A stretch of 64,000 nt of DNA, from positions 206,634-270,633 of the forward strand of contig VTPC01089976.1 of NCBI GenBank assembly GCA_011009095.1, written 5' to 3'. The notes beneath the pieces are model-generated. The model did not search any database, was not told where the DNA came from, and saw only the letters and a program-made list of their open reading frames with translations. Made by a program: the position numbers and the translations under genes. Every line of letters begins with the position of its first letter. The first letter of the stretch is position 1. Shown here one piece after another: positions 12,521-26,313 of the stretch. The stretch is from Ignelater luminosus. Taxonomy: Eukaryota; Arthropoda; Insecta; Coleoptera; Elateridae.

Positions 12521-15500
12521 TGGTTTATAACTAGGGGTTTATGAGATACCCTGTCAAATTTTTAAGTTGTATACTTTTGAAAAGTACCGATCTTTACCTG
12601 TTTGGGAAAAGTACAAATTGGTAGGTAACTTTTAGTTTTAAGAGTTATTTTAAGATTTAACTTTTTCCAACTTACAAGAAAGAAAAGGGAAGAATAACAT
12701 CGTTCCTTTTTAGTAAAACTAATTTGCTACTTCTGTTGCCGGTTTTGGTTTAGATTTATTAATGTTTTAAGAGAAACCTTAAAAAGTTCATATTGTGAAA
12801 TTTTATTTTATTTTTACATGTATAACCTCGTGAACTTTGCTTGATATTTATAATTTTACTAAGAATAATTTTCTATACCTAAAATCAGAAATTTATAATT
12901 GTATTTAAACAAGACTTTATATACACGAACAAAGAGATTGCAAATGAGTTTACTTGTACATCATATATAAATAGTTCTTTCATAAAAATCCATAGGTCAC
13001 TAAAGTACATGCTGCTAATCTCAGATATTTCTATTCATACAGCTCTTTCCTCTTTAAGTGTAAGTTAATTGGATTAATTTTGCCAATATGTAAATAAACA
13101 TTAGGAATTATGTAAGAATCGAATGGAATATTTCAATACGGAATTCCATCTAAACGATTACCGCATTTGTGTCACGTTGAAGATTTTCATACACATTGTA
13201 TTATCCTAAATTTATCTAGTTAATTTATCTTTTTATGGTTTTTTTAGCTTTTGAGCTCTGCTTGCGAGAGACTATATATAATTTATTCGAAGTATCCACA
13301 GTGGATTTAACCAACATAAATTAATGTGCTTCATAAAACGTTATAGGAAGTTGTAATACTCCCTTGTTTTAGCGCCAATCATTAATGATGTCATTTTCAC
13401 TTCCCTAATATAAAAAGTAATAATATATACACAGAAAACTATAATTTTAACTTTCCAACCAACAGACACTTTATTGGCACTTTTATTACAATGTAGTCAG
13501 AATATTCTAAATTAAATCCCAGTTGCTTTTTCAATACCTCTGGTAGTTTTTCTTTCTTGATCGAAATTATCACATAATCAATCTGCTAACACCTCTCTGG
13601 AAACATCTCATGGACTTTGGAACCAAGTATTTTAGAAGTCTTGTGCAAACCTTCTTCAGAGGTTTTGGCAGTTATAAAAAGGATCCCAAATGCAAGAAGC
13701 ATATTCTAATCTATAACTAACAAATACAAAATATAAATGAAATCCATACATTTCCTCATCATGAATCTATAAGACTATCCTTTCGTTTTTTTTTGAGACT
13801 CGTATGTTAATTTAAGTTTTTTCTTGTAAAACTGAGAAAATGCTTTAAAGTTTGCATTTTTCTCAAAATATAACAAATAACTTTGATGTGGTAATAAGTA
13901 GTTTTTCGCTTTATGACTCATTAAAGCCATTTTGTAATAGAGTTTCTAAGACTTATATTACAATTTTTTTTGGAAATTGGTTTGTGTTACCTAAATGTAT
14001 TTAGATATAATTTTTTACTTTAGACCTCTTCTCATTCTGTTTTCTAAAAGAAGTATTGTAATTAAATATCAACAGCATTCAAATTTATGATCTCTTTTAA
14101 AATCAGTTTTCCTCATTAAATCTTTTATTTATGAGGCATCGTTAGAACTTGATTGCAGTTCTAGTATTTCAAGGAAAGAGACACTGAGTGGAATGGGTAT
14201 TTAACTGCATTCCTGAAACTGGTTGGCGATACATTCATAAAACTACCAATCAAAATATCGAATGTTAGCAAACAATACGTTCTATCTACATAGATATAAT
14301 AACGCGAATTATGATTGAAGATAAATCAAGAAAAGCTGCTGAGTGTGCACCACACCGGCATGGAACCCGAAAATGGGTTCTAAACCTGTACTTGATGTAA
14401 ATTACACAAAGCATAGTTTCCTCTTCCTGCAGCTCACATTAACTACTAGTTCAATTGGTAAATAGGAATAACTATATTGTAATATGCTTTAAATTAAATT
14501 GGCTCATGAGAAGATAAGCTTATTAATGGTGAAATAATTTCTTTAATAAGTCGGCGGCTACTGGGCATAAGTCAGGGATGGAGCTTGGAACAAATGAATT
14601 AGAACGCTTTATCCAAATAATTCAATTAAAATTATTTTAGACACAATATTTAAACTCGGTACAACTAAAGCGTTAAATATTTTCCAACGATATCAGGTAA
14701 TATTCCTTAATAATAGTAAGAAAGCTTCTGTAGATAATTATAAGGTTAACAATAATGCCCATAGAACGGCAAAGTGCATGTTACAGCATAATTACTTAGG
14801 ATCTTATTCAGAACTGATCAACAGTCAATACGCAAAAGTGGGCATGAATGCCTTTAGAGTAAATTGGCTTGCATGATGCGTTCCGTACAGCCCGAGGTAG
14901 CCCACACACGAACTGGCAGTGTAGAGTTGCTACCTAATGTACACATACTGTTTTCGTGTCTGTTATTTGGGCAATAACATTTTTCTCACCATTTTAAACA
15001 ACTTGCTGGTTTTCTTGGTTTCTTTTTTTTTAAAAATCTAGTTTGCTAGCTAAAACCGGAAATACTTGATTTTCTTTAAAGCCAAATTCCTCTGGATTTA
15101 GATATTAAATAATTTGACACAGAACATAAAAAATATTTTTTGCTATTGTTTCTGTTTTATACGGAGATATAGAACGATCATGATTTTCTTTGAATAATTT
15201 AATGCTGATGTAAAAGTTTCTCTTTTATCCAATAAGGCACATTTGTGAACATTCAGCATTCTTCTTTATTTTGCTTTTTGTTAACATGCCTTACTATTCA
15301 AATTGGATTTGCAAAATTCACTGTCGATATTTGTTCGTTCTAGCATTTTTAAGTCGCTAGATCGTAAAAGATTTTATTGAATACATGAAAGAACAGAATT
15401 ATTGTAGATTGTCGACCTTAGCTTTCTATAAAATTCAACCGACTCTAAAAGCTCGATTAGATTGATGAGACTAATCGGTTCTAAATAAAAGGCTAATTTG

Positions 15501-18339
15501 CTCAGAAAGTGCAGTCTATCCGAATATTTCAAATCTAAATCCAAAGGAATGACTATTTCGAGATTCCTTCTTAGTTATAGTATTCATCTTTCAAAGACTC
15601 TGACATTGTAACCAATCAATGTAGACAAAGAAAGAAAAAAACAGAAAACTGAGGCCAAAATATAAGAAAAGGGAGAGGTAATCAAATTTTCCAAACAGAA
15701 ATATGGTTGACTACTTTTCTTAGCTCTAATGCCAATCGAATTCTAAATGTAAATTTAGGATGTGGTGAGGATCCCTCCTTGTTTATTTGCTTTTATAAAA
15801 ACGAAATTGCAAGTCTGTAGGCTTTTTTGCTAAGTTTCTAGAACATCCTTATGCACTGTTACATCTGTGACTTTTGGATTTTTAAGTACATAGGACTTGA
15901 AGAAATTAGTTAAATAATACAATTTAAATCTCTTGCCAATTATTTCTTGTATTCAGAACGTTCAAAATAGGATATTAAAGAATCTTGCATTATCACGCAG
16001 TCTCTTATGTTATTTTTCAGAATATACAGAGTGTAATCGTGTAGAAAATGCTATTGAAGTTAAGAAAATTATACAAAACGAATTCATAAAACAAATTATT
16101 CGGGATCAAGCAGTTCAGGTTCTAAAATATTAAATCAAGTGATAGACCATGATAGAGATTTTAATTATCCATGTAATGAATCTATTAAAGAAATGTTACA
16201 CTATCTAATGGAAGTAACATCGTACAAAAGCAAAATAATCTAAAAATGAACTTCAGTGTTTTAATAAAAAAACAGACGATTTTCAGTCAGTTCTAATCGA
16301 AAAACGTGACTTCGTGGCAAACTGATGCACTTACTTTCGATAGTTTTTTATAATTGAAATCGGTTTAAGATCAATTTTATTGCTATAATATCCACGGTTT
16401 CAACATATTTTCTTAATCTATTCTTTCTCACCTTTTTTTTATAATTTTCTATTTCGTTTAAAACCGAACTTGGTTTCATTTTTAAATTAGGTTAGCTTTA
16501 ATTTTAGCTTCATGGGGTAAATTCAATGAGCACAGAAATATTTTGCAAACTTATGAATTTTTTTACACAGCCCAATTTTATTAGTAAGAATAATTATTTA
16601 TACATAATCTTTATCTTTTGATACAAGATCGATTTTATTCTTTAATTTAAACCAAATTAAAATTAATTAAAGTCGTTTTAAGAACTGATTAAAAGTTTAT
16701 AGAGTTGCCTATTGGAATTTCAATAAACTTACTAACAGATCATTATCTATTGATAGGAATTTTAGTACTGTTAAGTGCTCTTAATATTTAAACTTTCATT
16801 CATTGCTAATCACAATATTAAGAAATTATTAATGCGAGGAAATTTATAACTAAAACTTATAGCGTGTTTCATACACATCAAATATTAAATGAAAAGATAC
16901 TTGCGTGAATGATTTATTATTATTTATTACTGTTATAATGAGTTATTAAAATTGTAAAAAATAAATTGCGTAAAATTAAAAAAGAGGATATTTCGAAATT
17001 TAACAAGATTGTTTTTCAGAATGTAGTACTTCTTCAAAACACAAAAACTTCGTTGACGCATCATATTTCCGTGTGACGTCAAAAGTAGTCTGAGATCATT
17101 GTTTATTTCGTTTCCTTCTTTTTTGTATTTTTTCTTTTAGTTAAAATTGTTAGAATAAAAAGTGCAAGCAATATTTTCTATTTTTATGCAAAGCTACTCT
17201 CAGTCAGACTTGTTTCTTTTTGTTGATTTATACAGATTTATATGTTGTGTTTCAACAAGTTATTTTCCTCTTTTTTTAGATATTCTGTATACATACACAT
17301 ATACATCTAACGCTATTTTATAATTAAGGTAATTTCTACGAAGTCATAAATTATCGAAAAACGTGTTTTCAAGCGTTGATTAGTGGACGGATCGTTTGTA
17401 AACTAGAAAATCTTTTTAGAAAGAATTAAATGACTAGATTTGCCACCTAATGTCTAACGATCAATTAAGTTCATTTAAATCAAATACGCTTTTAGTTTGT
17501 GAACTTAGTTTTAATTAAGAAAATCTTTTATGTTATTATCGCGGCCATATATGTAATTGCTATTATTAATATTTATTATAATGTCATGTCATTTCCACTA
17601 TCTTTTTGATCGTTAGTTGTGAAAGTAAAAAAACAAGTAATACTTAATTATAGGTAAAATTAAGATGAAAAAAAAGTTCTCATGAATACGAGAATCGTAT
17701 GAAAATATTGCAAATGGTGTTTTCGTGATTAATTTGTTCTTTTTTTTTGTGAAAAAGTAGTGTTTCCCTTGGTGTTTGTTCTGTTTATTCAATATCAGTT
17801 ATCATTATACTTGCTTATTTTTATTGCAATATCCAAAAAATATAAAGTTTCATTCAGTGTATGATTACCAGATTCTGAACTCAGAACTCACAAATTTCAA
17901 AGGTTGTTCTATAGACTTTTCAAATTATGTCCATAAAATCTCAAGTAACTTTTGCACTATATGTTAGTCTTCAAAGTAATTTGACCACAGCAAAAATGAA
18001 TAAATTCTAAAAACCCCCAAGATTTTATATTGCAATTGCTGTATTTTTACGGTCATTCTATGGTTAACCATGACATCTAAATCACAGCAAAAACTTTGAT
18101 CGTAACAATAACACCCTAAAAAATATCCTGGTTCGGTCTATCACATGTATCATATGACGATCACAAGTACATCAGAAACTGTAAGATTCAATACCATCAA
18201 TCCATATTGAACTTTTTAATAATTGATTCATCAGATTTGCTCAGCTTTACCGACTGAAATAAACTTATTGTTAGTATCAGTTATTAATTAGGGAAACTTT
18301 AGATTTCTTAGAGAAACGTAATTGTTGGTAGACGGTCTG
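12521..18339. other. Putative intron 1, AT-rich, nothing recognised
   Basis: This is featureless AT-rich sequence with short chance ORFs only. No coding exon with paired splice sites and GC-shifted composition stood out on either strand, and I saw no tandem repeat. Confidence 0.45.
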
Positions 18340-20040
18340 TAATGTCTGAAGAAGAAGTCCAGAATACTTAAACAAGAGAAGTTGGCCCAACAAAGGATTC
18401 GGGGATCATTTTTGCTGATTTTTCGATATTCAAGATGAAAAAACCCTAAATATTGAGAAGAATCGAAAAAACACCAGCGTTGAAGAATGTAGAAACTGCA
18501 AAGGTTAGCTGATATGTCTAAAGAGCAAATAGTAAAATCAAATTACAAAGAAAATAAAAGTGGAATAAATAAAATAAAGTTAGTGGTATTGATTCCTACT
18601 GCCGGTTCAACTGGGTTGTCACTAGGAACCTTTTCGTAGTCCTGTTCCAATATGAGACCTATTAGGAAGGCGATACATCTTTCACAACCTGCAAAAGAAA
18701 AAAAAAGAAGACCGATACAATAATCATAATGCATCTAAAGTAGAGATGAGCAAAATTTGTCACCTACTGCCTGGCCGATTCATTCAGCAACAACTACTTT
18801 GCGAGCACAAATTTAACTGTGGAACTGTAGAATATCCCGACCTGTTTTTTCTTTCGTTCTGGGAGTCAAGTCTACCAAGATCTAGCGTCAATCAGATAAG
18901 ATCTATATGTGGCATAAAATTTGGTTGACGAAAAAGTACTCAATATGGCTTTGAGTTATCAACCAATCTAGCACTTTCTGAAATTGATAACATAGGGAGC
19001 CATTCAAAAATTTACACCCAAAATCACATAGATATTCACAAATTGCTATTTACGAGTTACATGATTATATTTGGAATTCTCAAGGAAAATCCAAATCTAC
19101 TTTATCAAGATGATTCAAAGTCTTCAAATGATACTGGAGAAAGTATGAAACAAACAATCTTAAATGTTAGAAAAGATAATAATGATGCAAGAGACTGCAA
19201 AAACGAAGAAAGGAAATAAAAAGCAAGAATAACTAAATTTAAAAGGATTTTTACAAATAGTATTAGTCTGCAAAGCCAGAGCAGGTATGAAGATGCTACC
19301 AGCCATTGCTAGGTGCCAATATTGCGACCTAGTCACGCAGACGCAAAGCTGTTCGAAGAGAGAAATCTTTTCAAGGATCAAATGCAACACAAAAGGGCAG
19401 CATGCACATAGTAAATCTGGAGATAGATGCAACAGACCAACAGAACTATCTCATGCAATAGTGTTTGATTCAGAAGATGCCAAATATGATGGTAAGGGTC
19501 GATCGGAGATAAATATAAATAAATTACCAGCAGATAAACCAGATTGAGTGGTTTATATAAATTGATTTTGAAATTTCGAAACCATCAAATCTTTACGAAC
19601 TGGAAAACTGCAATAAAAATAAAAGAATGTTTGGAAAATCGAAAAATGAACAGAAAAAGAATTACTGGACGTTAATGATAAAATTGGAACTGCAGAGAAA
19701 AATAAGGCCAAGAATGTGAACTCAACAGATGTAAATTCTAGAAGTTCAGATTTAGATAACAGCAGTCTACCCAAAATGAACAACAGAAAGTCGTCTAATC
19801 CATATTAAAGGTGATGTAAGGTAGGTATGACAATTGATATCAAACTAGCTTTTAGTATAGTAAGCAACATGTTCCTTCTAGAAATTTGCTACCGAATTAT
19901 GAATGAATTTAGAAATATGTTTGTCCAGCAGATTGAAAAGTTAAAGATATTTATCAAATTATGCCAACGAAGAGTAATGGTACAGAACAAACTCGAGCAA
20001 AATCTGAAACATGCCAGCAATTAGAAGACACTACATCTAC
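18340..20040 (+). mobile_element. Decayed non-LTR retrotransposon gag (ORF1-like) relic
   Basis: The best-preserved part is about 19270-19550. Its + strand translation contains LPAIARCQYC, then SRIKCNTKGQHAHSKS, then RCNRPTELSHAIVF and DAKYDGKG. The order recalls gag proteins of jockey/I-type non-LTR elements: a PxCxxCQxYGHT-like knuckle, a (R/I)CxKC..H knuckle, then a NHPANYKGC-like segment. Flanking fragments such as SEEEVQNT near 18340 and a Ser/Asn/Lys-rich stretch near 19690-19800 fit the weakly conserved N- and C-terminal parts of such a protein. Multiple stops interrupt it, and no reverse transcriptase follows. Limits are approximate and homology is inferred from motif order. Confidence 0.38.
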
Positions 20041-20414
20041 ATACAATTCATATACAATTACTGAGAGAAAATAGTTTAGAGTCTTAGAAAAAAAAAAGAA
20101 ATAAAGAAATATGAAAGAAACGATACTAATCGAATGGATGGATAAAAGAATATATTAAGATTCAAAAATTAGAGGAGAGTTTAGGGCCACAAAGAGACTA
20201 ACAATCACGAAAACCTGTTGTTCTGTTAATCCTTACAAAACGATTTACAATCTAAATGCAAAGTGAATTAACAACTGTGAACCAAGTTATCTGTTGCAAA
20301 GTTTTAGATTGTTGATATTTACTATAAAAATTGCACCCGCAAGCTGAATTCAGAAAATCCAAATTTTACCAATAATAAGGGGATCAGTTCAGTTTCAAGA
20401 TTTTTGGCAGTGAC

Positions 20415-20416
<2 letters not shown>

Positions 20417-20456
<40 letters not shown>
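20417..20456. repeat. (TTA)n microsatellite, about 13 units
   Basis: This is a near-perfect TTA/ATT trinucleotide tract. On the minus strand it reads (TAA)n directly after an AATAAAG signal. That is how the 3' tail of an I-type non-LTR retrotransposon would look, with the element body lying to the right (about 20457-20840). That origin is a hypothesis; no reverse transcriptase sequence is recognisable next to it. Confidence 0.9.
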
Positions 20457-20839
20457 CTTTATTAATACTACGTCAGCGACACGTTACAAATACTTCAGTG
20501 CAGTATAAAAACGTACTGCTTGCTAACTAATAATGAACAAGATTCCCCTCCGATTACCGACAGTGGCAGCCGGAATGGCACCAAGCAAGATCGATACTAT
20601 AAGTCACTGCCACAGTTTAACAGTGTCACTGCCTACTGTTAAGAAATCCAGATATAGTTTCTGTATACAAATCCCTATAATGCGTTATTCTATTCATTGC
20701 TTCTTAGGGGTTTTAATCATCAATATTATGACACTACCACCCAAGTTATCAATGTTAGTACGAAACCGAATTGTCAATAAGAAGCTTTTTTGTAAGATTT
20801 ATTGCTGTCAATTAAAAATTTGTAGCAATAAATCTTAAA

Positions 20840-21660
20840 AATTAAACAGATAAGAATTACCTAATTGGTTTTCGTCTCATTAATCAATCAATCGTTTGGC
20901 AAAGTTCTAATAAACTTATTATCGTTTTGATATATCCTCGATCTCATATGAGCTGTAAATAAAGTAGCAATGTACAGTTTTCAATCTCTTTAAAAAACGC
21001 CTCATCTAAATTGTTAATATTAATTTGATGAATAAAAGGACGCGTTCAAGAATTCTTTAAAGTACTGTAAAGTAAATATAATTTTGACAGAAATCTCCAA
21101 AAACAGGTATTTATAATTTAATTTCAGTTTTGCATTTCAGCAAAAAAAATGTTTTGCAATCATAAACAACATAAATGTTTTATGATGGTTTTAGCTTCCT
21201 TCATTTTAAAACCAAAACTAGTAGCTAATAATTTAAATTCAAACACATTATACCAAAATAGTACTTAATTTGTATGAAAATAATTTCGCCTAAGGTAATT
21301 ATTCATGGAACATTAAGAGAATCGATGCTCGTCACACTAAATTAGTTTTAACCAAATTAGAATATTTTATTTATATTTGTTTTTTAAATACATTCTTGTG
21401 GTGTTAGTAAATAAACAAAAATATTCTCCAGAATACGTTTTTATCTAACCTACTTCGTGTGCTAATTGTCTAAAAAACTTAATTAAAAGCAAGAAAGATC
21501 TCTTATAAGATTTCTCAATTCGAAGCGTATTTCATTAATTAAACAACTTCTCGGTAAAGTCATAAATTACCTCTGCTACGCTATGTTTAGTTAGTAAAAA
21601 TAATTTTAGCTACTACTACACAAGCAGGTTCGTTTTCTTCCTGAATAGAGTCGGTCTCGT
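20840..21660. other. AT-rich spacer, nothing recognised
   Basis: There is no coding-like segment, repeat or RNA gene here. It precedes the GC-rich block that holds the candidate exon at 21868-21951. Confidence 0.4.
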
Positions 21661-21867
21661 TGAATCTACCTCTTTCTCTCTAGATCATTGTACCTATTAT
21701 TAAAAGTAAAGAAGGCAATGTGTGAACCCGCCTGTTTGTTGTTAGTACCAGATGAACTCCTGTTCCCGCTTGTGGGCATAAAGTATAGGTAATTATGTAA
21801 TGCAATATCTTGCAAGTAGCCGGAGGGTAAAAGGGTCGTGGTGCCAGTAGCAGCTCTCGTGCTGCTG

Positions 21868-21951
21868 ATGACTATGAACGAGCCGCGAGGATGTGCCCGG
21901 TTTGGTGCTCCGGGCGATGCGTGCCGCATGTGCCCCGCTTATTGCCTTCCG
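21868..21951 (+). CDS. Candidate alternative first coding exon (possibly TfAP-2)
   Basis: A GC-rich island (about 21820-21960) in AT-rich sequence contains an ATG at 21868, a second at 21874, and 28 open codons up to a possible donor, ccg|GTAAAC, at 21952. The exon would end in phase 0, as do the other 5' exon candidates. The peptide begins MTMNEPRGCARFGAPGDAC and is cysteine/glycine-rich; I recognise no domain. A pyrimidine-rich stretch ending in ag lies near 21670-21682 and could be an acceptor for a longer exon. Against it: the donor is non-optimal at positions +5 and +6, the ATG context is weak, and the minus strand is also open across the island. It could instead be a regulatory element or an exon on the opposite strand. 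Confidence 0.33.
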
Positions 21952-24900
21952 GTAAACCCTTTGATAGCACATAATATTACTTCAGAAATTGTATGTGTGC
22001 ATGTAAAGTGTGTGAATCGGAAAGCAAAAAAGTTAGACTGTATAATTAACGGTTATCAAGGGACAGGATGCGAATCTCTATCTAACGCTTTATGCCAAGT
22101 TTTGACACTTATTTCCTGCTATCATATACGGCTGTTAATTAAGATTTAGCGATTGTGATATAGAAACAAGCAGTTTGTATTATATTAACACCTGGATTAA
22201 TGGCCATTGGTCTTTTGAAATAGGAAAATAAAACTTTAAATGTTACACCCTTAAACTTATTACGATTTTGGAAATTTTTCAGATTGGAATGCGTCAAAAA
22301 AGTGATACAATTGAAGAAAAACAGTTCATGCGTCATAAATTCTAAGAATCTAAATCAGTACTTATTATTAGCCGTTAGAATGTTGTTTACTCTGGAGACA
22401 TGCGAGGAAACGACTAGAAATTAATGTTAAAAAGATCAAATAACTTTTAAAGAAGACGAGAACGTTGTAGACAAAAAACAGAAACATTTTAAAAATATTT
22501 AGTGACTTTAAAACTTTAATTTATAAAGAATGCTAATGTGATATGATAAGACATATTCAGAAAGAGAAGGTTAGCTTACGATGCTAAAATTGAAATTATG
22601 TGACAGGAAATATATTAAAGATTTGGAAGGAATCATGCTCAGAATTAGCAAGAAGAAAGTGTTACAGGCATACAAATGAAAAAAAGATATCTGGAAGTAG
22701 AAAGACCAAAAGGCGCAGTACCTTTGGGAATGAAGACAGACAACAGAAACAAGATCAGGAAAACGTGATGAGTAATCAGTTAATTATATAGCTTTTGTTT
22801 AATTATTCTAAAATACTTAATGCAAATAATTTTACAGTGTACCATTTTTGTCCTTCGGTTGATTAATCTTAGAATTCAGTTACCAGTTTTTTGGTATGAT
22901 CTGCAACTAGTATTATCTGTATTCGGAGTTTTGATAGAGTCTCTAGAGTACAGGGTTAATCTTGAGCCCTAAACATGTTGAGAATGGCAAGAATTATGAA
23001 ATGCAAACAACCAGCTCAACTGATTGAAGTTTATCTTGTGCTCGTCTTTTGCTTTGACAGCCTTTTAAGATCAGAATGTTAATCAGATCGCTGTGGTTTT
23101 GAAACAAACAAACAAACAATACAATCTATTTACATATTTTAAGACTAAAGAGACGAGTGAAAAATCAAAATTGAAGTCATAATGCATAACTTGCACAATT
23201 TCAGTTTTTGTCGTACTGGAAATTCCTAATAAAAAACTCTTGAAGGAACTATGAAATATTCTGACTAAGACACACAGTTGATAGTTAGATGTCCAGGAAG
23301 CTGTGGTTAATAATGAGTTGTCACAGTAATTTTTTAAAGATCGCACCTTTACAAGTAAAACTTGATATTGTCACTTAACTGAGAATTAAAAGCAAAAACA
23401 TAAAACTTTAATTTGAAAAAATATAAGCTAGAAATATAACTGTACAAAGTAGGAAATAAAAAAGGTGCTGTCCAAAAAGTCATAGCTTAAAAGATGGCTG
23501 ACAAGCTCGGTAATTTTTTCTTCTTCCGTAGTAGCATTCTTAGAAAGGGTAAATAAAGCGGCCCCTTGCAGATCTCATCTCTAATCCAACCTACTAATTT
23601 TTCATACTTTAATCCTTCAAATAACATTTAATAACTCTTACATTATTCTTAGATATCATCTACTTAAATGTCCACTTAATATATGATTTTATATAAATTA
23701 CAACGAGAAAGTGTACAGCACAAAATAAATTAAATCTCTATACTACAAAATTTTGTTGCAATAACATAACTAAATACTTTATAATTTTATTTACACGTTG
23801 AGACTAAAATTTTACTGCAGATCGAAGTTTTAGCAATCGAAGTTATAATTTCACGATTATATAAAATTATGATTTACAAGCACGGAAGAAATATGTACTC
23901 CTCAGGTAGCAAAAACATAATTTTGCATTGGTTAACCGGAGAATACATATGGAAATTAATTAATATTCATTAGATCTTTGTTTTTATAGAATTTATAAAT
24001 AGCTAGTTTACTACTATTTTATTGTACGACGTTGTATTCAAAATAATCTATTGGATAAATGGATGTAAATGGAAACACATTAGGCTTTTTGTGGGTTTCT
24101 ATCGTTGTCATCCAATAGGAATTTTGGCAAATACATATGCATTTAAATGTTATACTTAATCTAAAATAACTTGATTTTGACTTGGTTCAATTTAATAAAA
24201 ATCATTTTATTGTATTTAAAGAATACAATCTAACCTCTTTTTGGATATTTTATTGCAACTAGTTTTGCATCAATGTATAGGTCTAGTTAAATTACAAGAA
24301 ATATGATTTGAAAGGAGGTTGCGAATTGTCCAGATATCTAGATCATCACCATAACTATTAAGAAATGACGTCACATTTTCAATATTGTTTAGGATACTTA
24401 GGAAAACAGTACTTAGGAAGAAGAATTATACTTTCAAATCTACAAAATAAAAATAAACTTAGTTGAACCCAAAAGATGCCAATACGATCAGAAAGAGTGA
24501 AGAGTCTCGGATGTTGATCTGGAAATTTGGTCGAGAAAGTTCTTGAGATATTCTCAAATGTCTCTTTTATGAGCTGTACAAGATTTTAGCAGCGCAAAAT
24601 AGTTTTGAAACAAGTTTGCACCCAGACTTGAGAAACCACAATATGCAAGCCTAATTTTGTGATATCACTTGCTTGATTTGAAATTATTGAAGGATATTCT
24701 TCATGGTCTTTCAATATGATAATGTGAAATTTTAAAAACAGAGACTTGTTTTGAACAGAATAAGAATTTTGATTGATCAGAATCTATGGAGATACTCCAT
24801 GGCTTGTAATGCAATTCAAACCAAGAGTAAATACATTGAAACTGTGAAGGTAGATAATTCCTATTTCTGTTACACTCGTCCAAATAAAGGATCCTTTGTT

Positions 24901-26262
24901 TCTAGTCACCAAACTCCAATGCACTATTATTGCACTGCTTGTAGTTGTGGAAAAGACCTTTCACTACTGTGAAGTTCACAAGCATTTAGACAGTTGACTA
25001 GAAGACAGACAACTCACAAAAAACTGAATGTTACTCTTTAAAACTCAGTTTGGTAACTTTAAACTCGCATGTCGTGCCGATTAATTAGGAGTGTTCAGTT
25101 ACATCCATAAACCCTTAGAAAGATTAGACACTGTTCTCCTTGGTCGGTAAAAAAAGCGAACTGGGAGGGCGTTTGGGTTGAAAACAATACCGAATCTATA
25201 CCGATGACGAAAAATAAAATAATATTTTTGTCATTGTCCCACCTCTGGTCTATACATTCAAATCAGACTACGCGGATGATGTCATTCATATCGACACTAA
25301 CATGTTTTATAGATAACTATGTCACGATTGCTTCCATTATAAAGCACGAGAATAGCGAGCGGATAGAACTTCCCTCCCCTTTTTTATTAAAACATTATTT
25401 GTCTACATAAAATGCACTCTCGGTTACGAAGTATTTAGCGTAATTTCCTTTTTCTACTTTGATTATTATTTTATTTTTATCATTATTATTACATATCGGA
25501 AATTTATCGAGAATTCGGTGACTTAATCTCGAGATTCTTTGTTTTGGTGACGAATTACGTGAAGTCGTTAACAATTTTAATAATGCAAGTAGTAGAAGCT
25601 GTAGTTAGGATTAAATACATTGGATCTTAACGGAATTCGGTAGTATCGTAATCGCTAAACAATTCTAATGTAAAATTCTTTGTCTTGTGTACTAGCACCT
25701 CCTTATTTACGAGACATCCTGAGACCTCGCCTAAAATTCAGTTTTATATGAGTGTTACTCATGGGATTTATTGTATCAACGTTAATAGTTCAAAATCACT
25801 GTGTTTGATACTAGAAGCTATAAAGAAAAAAGGAAAGAAAGATTTTGCCGACTTTAGAAATCAACTGACCAAAATAAAATCCTAGTGGTTCGAAAACTTT
25901 GACTAATTCACAAAGTTTTAATTAATTCTGGATTTTTTTGTTTTTATACAGAAATTAGCAGAATATCCCAGTAAACCATATGAGAAACACTGCATTAGAA
26001 GTAGAGACTTGACCAACAGACCCAAAAGCCTGTCCGCATCCTACACAAAACAACACTCAACTTATACACTGCGTATCACAATAAGTCGTGTAAACCCTGC
26101 AAAGTTTTCTACGACTTAACTTTGAAAACCACGGTCTGATTGAAACATGCAATGAACTTAAGATTTACATCACTTTGCTTTATAAATGTGGTTAGAACCT
26201 TGTAATTTAAATAAAATTGATTTAACCTGTATTGTAATGTAACATTTATCTCGTATCATCAG
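21952..26262. other. Putative intron sequence, nothing recognised
   Basis: AT-rich sequence with only short ORFs. No transposon motif, tandem repeat or paired splice-site exon could be supported on either strand. Confidence 0.4.
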
Positions 26263-26313
26263 GATGCAATGGCCCAGGTGAACACCGCGATGCAGTTACC
26301 GTACAAGAACAGG
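26263..26313 (+). CDS. Short internal exon, 17 codons, probable TfAP-2 cassette
   Basis: A compact GC-richer segment has clean splice sites on both sides: acceptor atcatcAG|GATGCA (AG at 26261-26262) and a textbook donor agg|GTAAGT at 26314. It is exactly 51 nt, starts and ends in phase 0 and encodes DAMAQVNTAMQLPYKNR. It can therefore join the upstream phase-0 exons to the AP-2 exon at 62923, which also starts in phase 0, without changing frame. I do not recall a documented match for this peptide, so its assignment to AP-2 rests on strand, phase, splice quality and position. An internal ATG (26269) could also start a short isoform if transcription began just upstream. Confidence 0.58.

Noticed and set aside
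20533..20838. Plus-strand ORF of 101 codons starting with ATG
   Set aside because: No domain or coding composition. It lies in a possible retrotransposon 3' region and lacks promoter or splice support.
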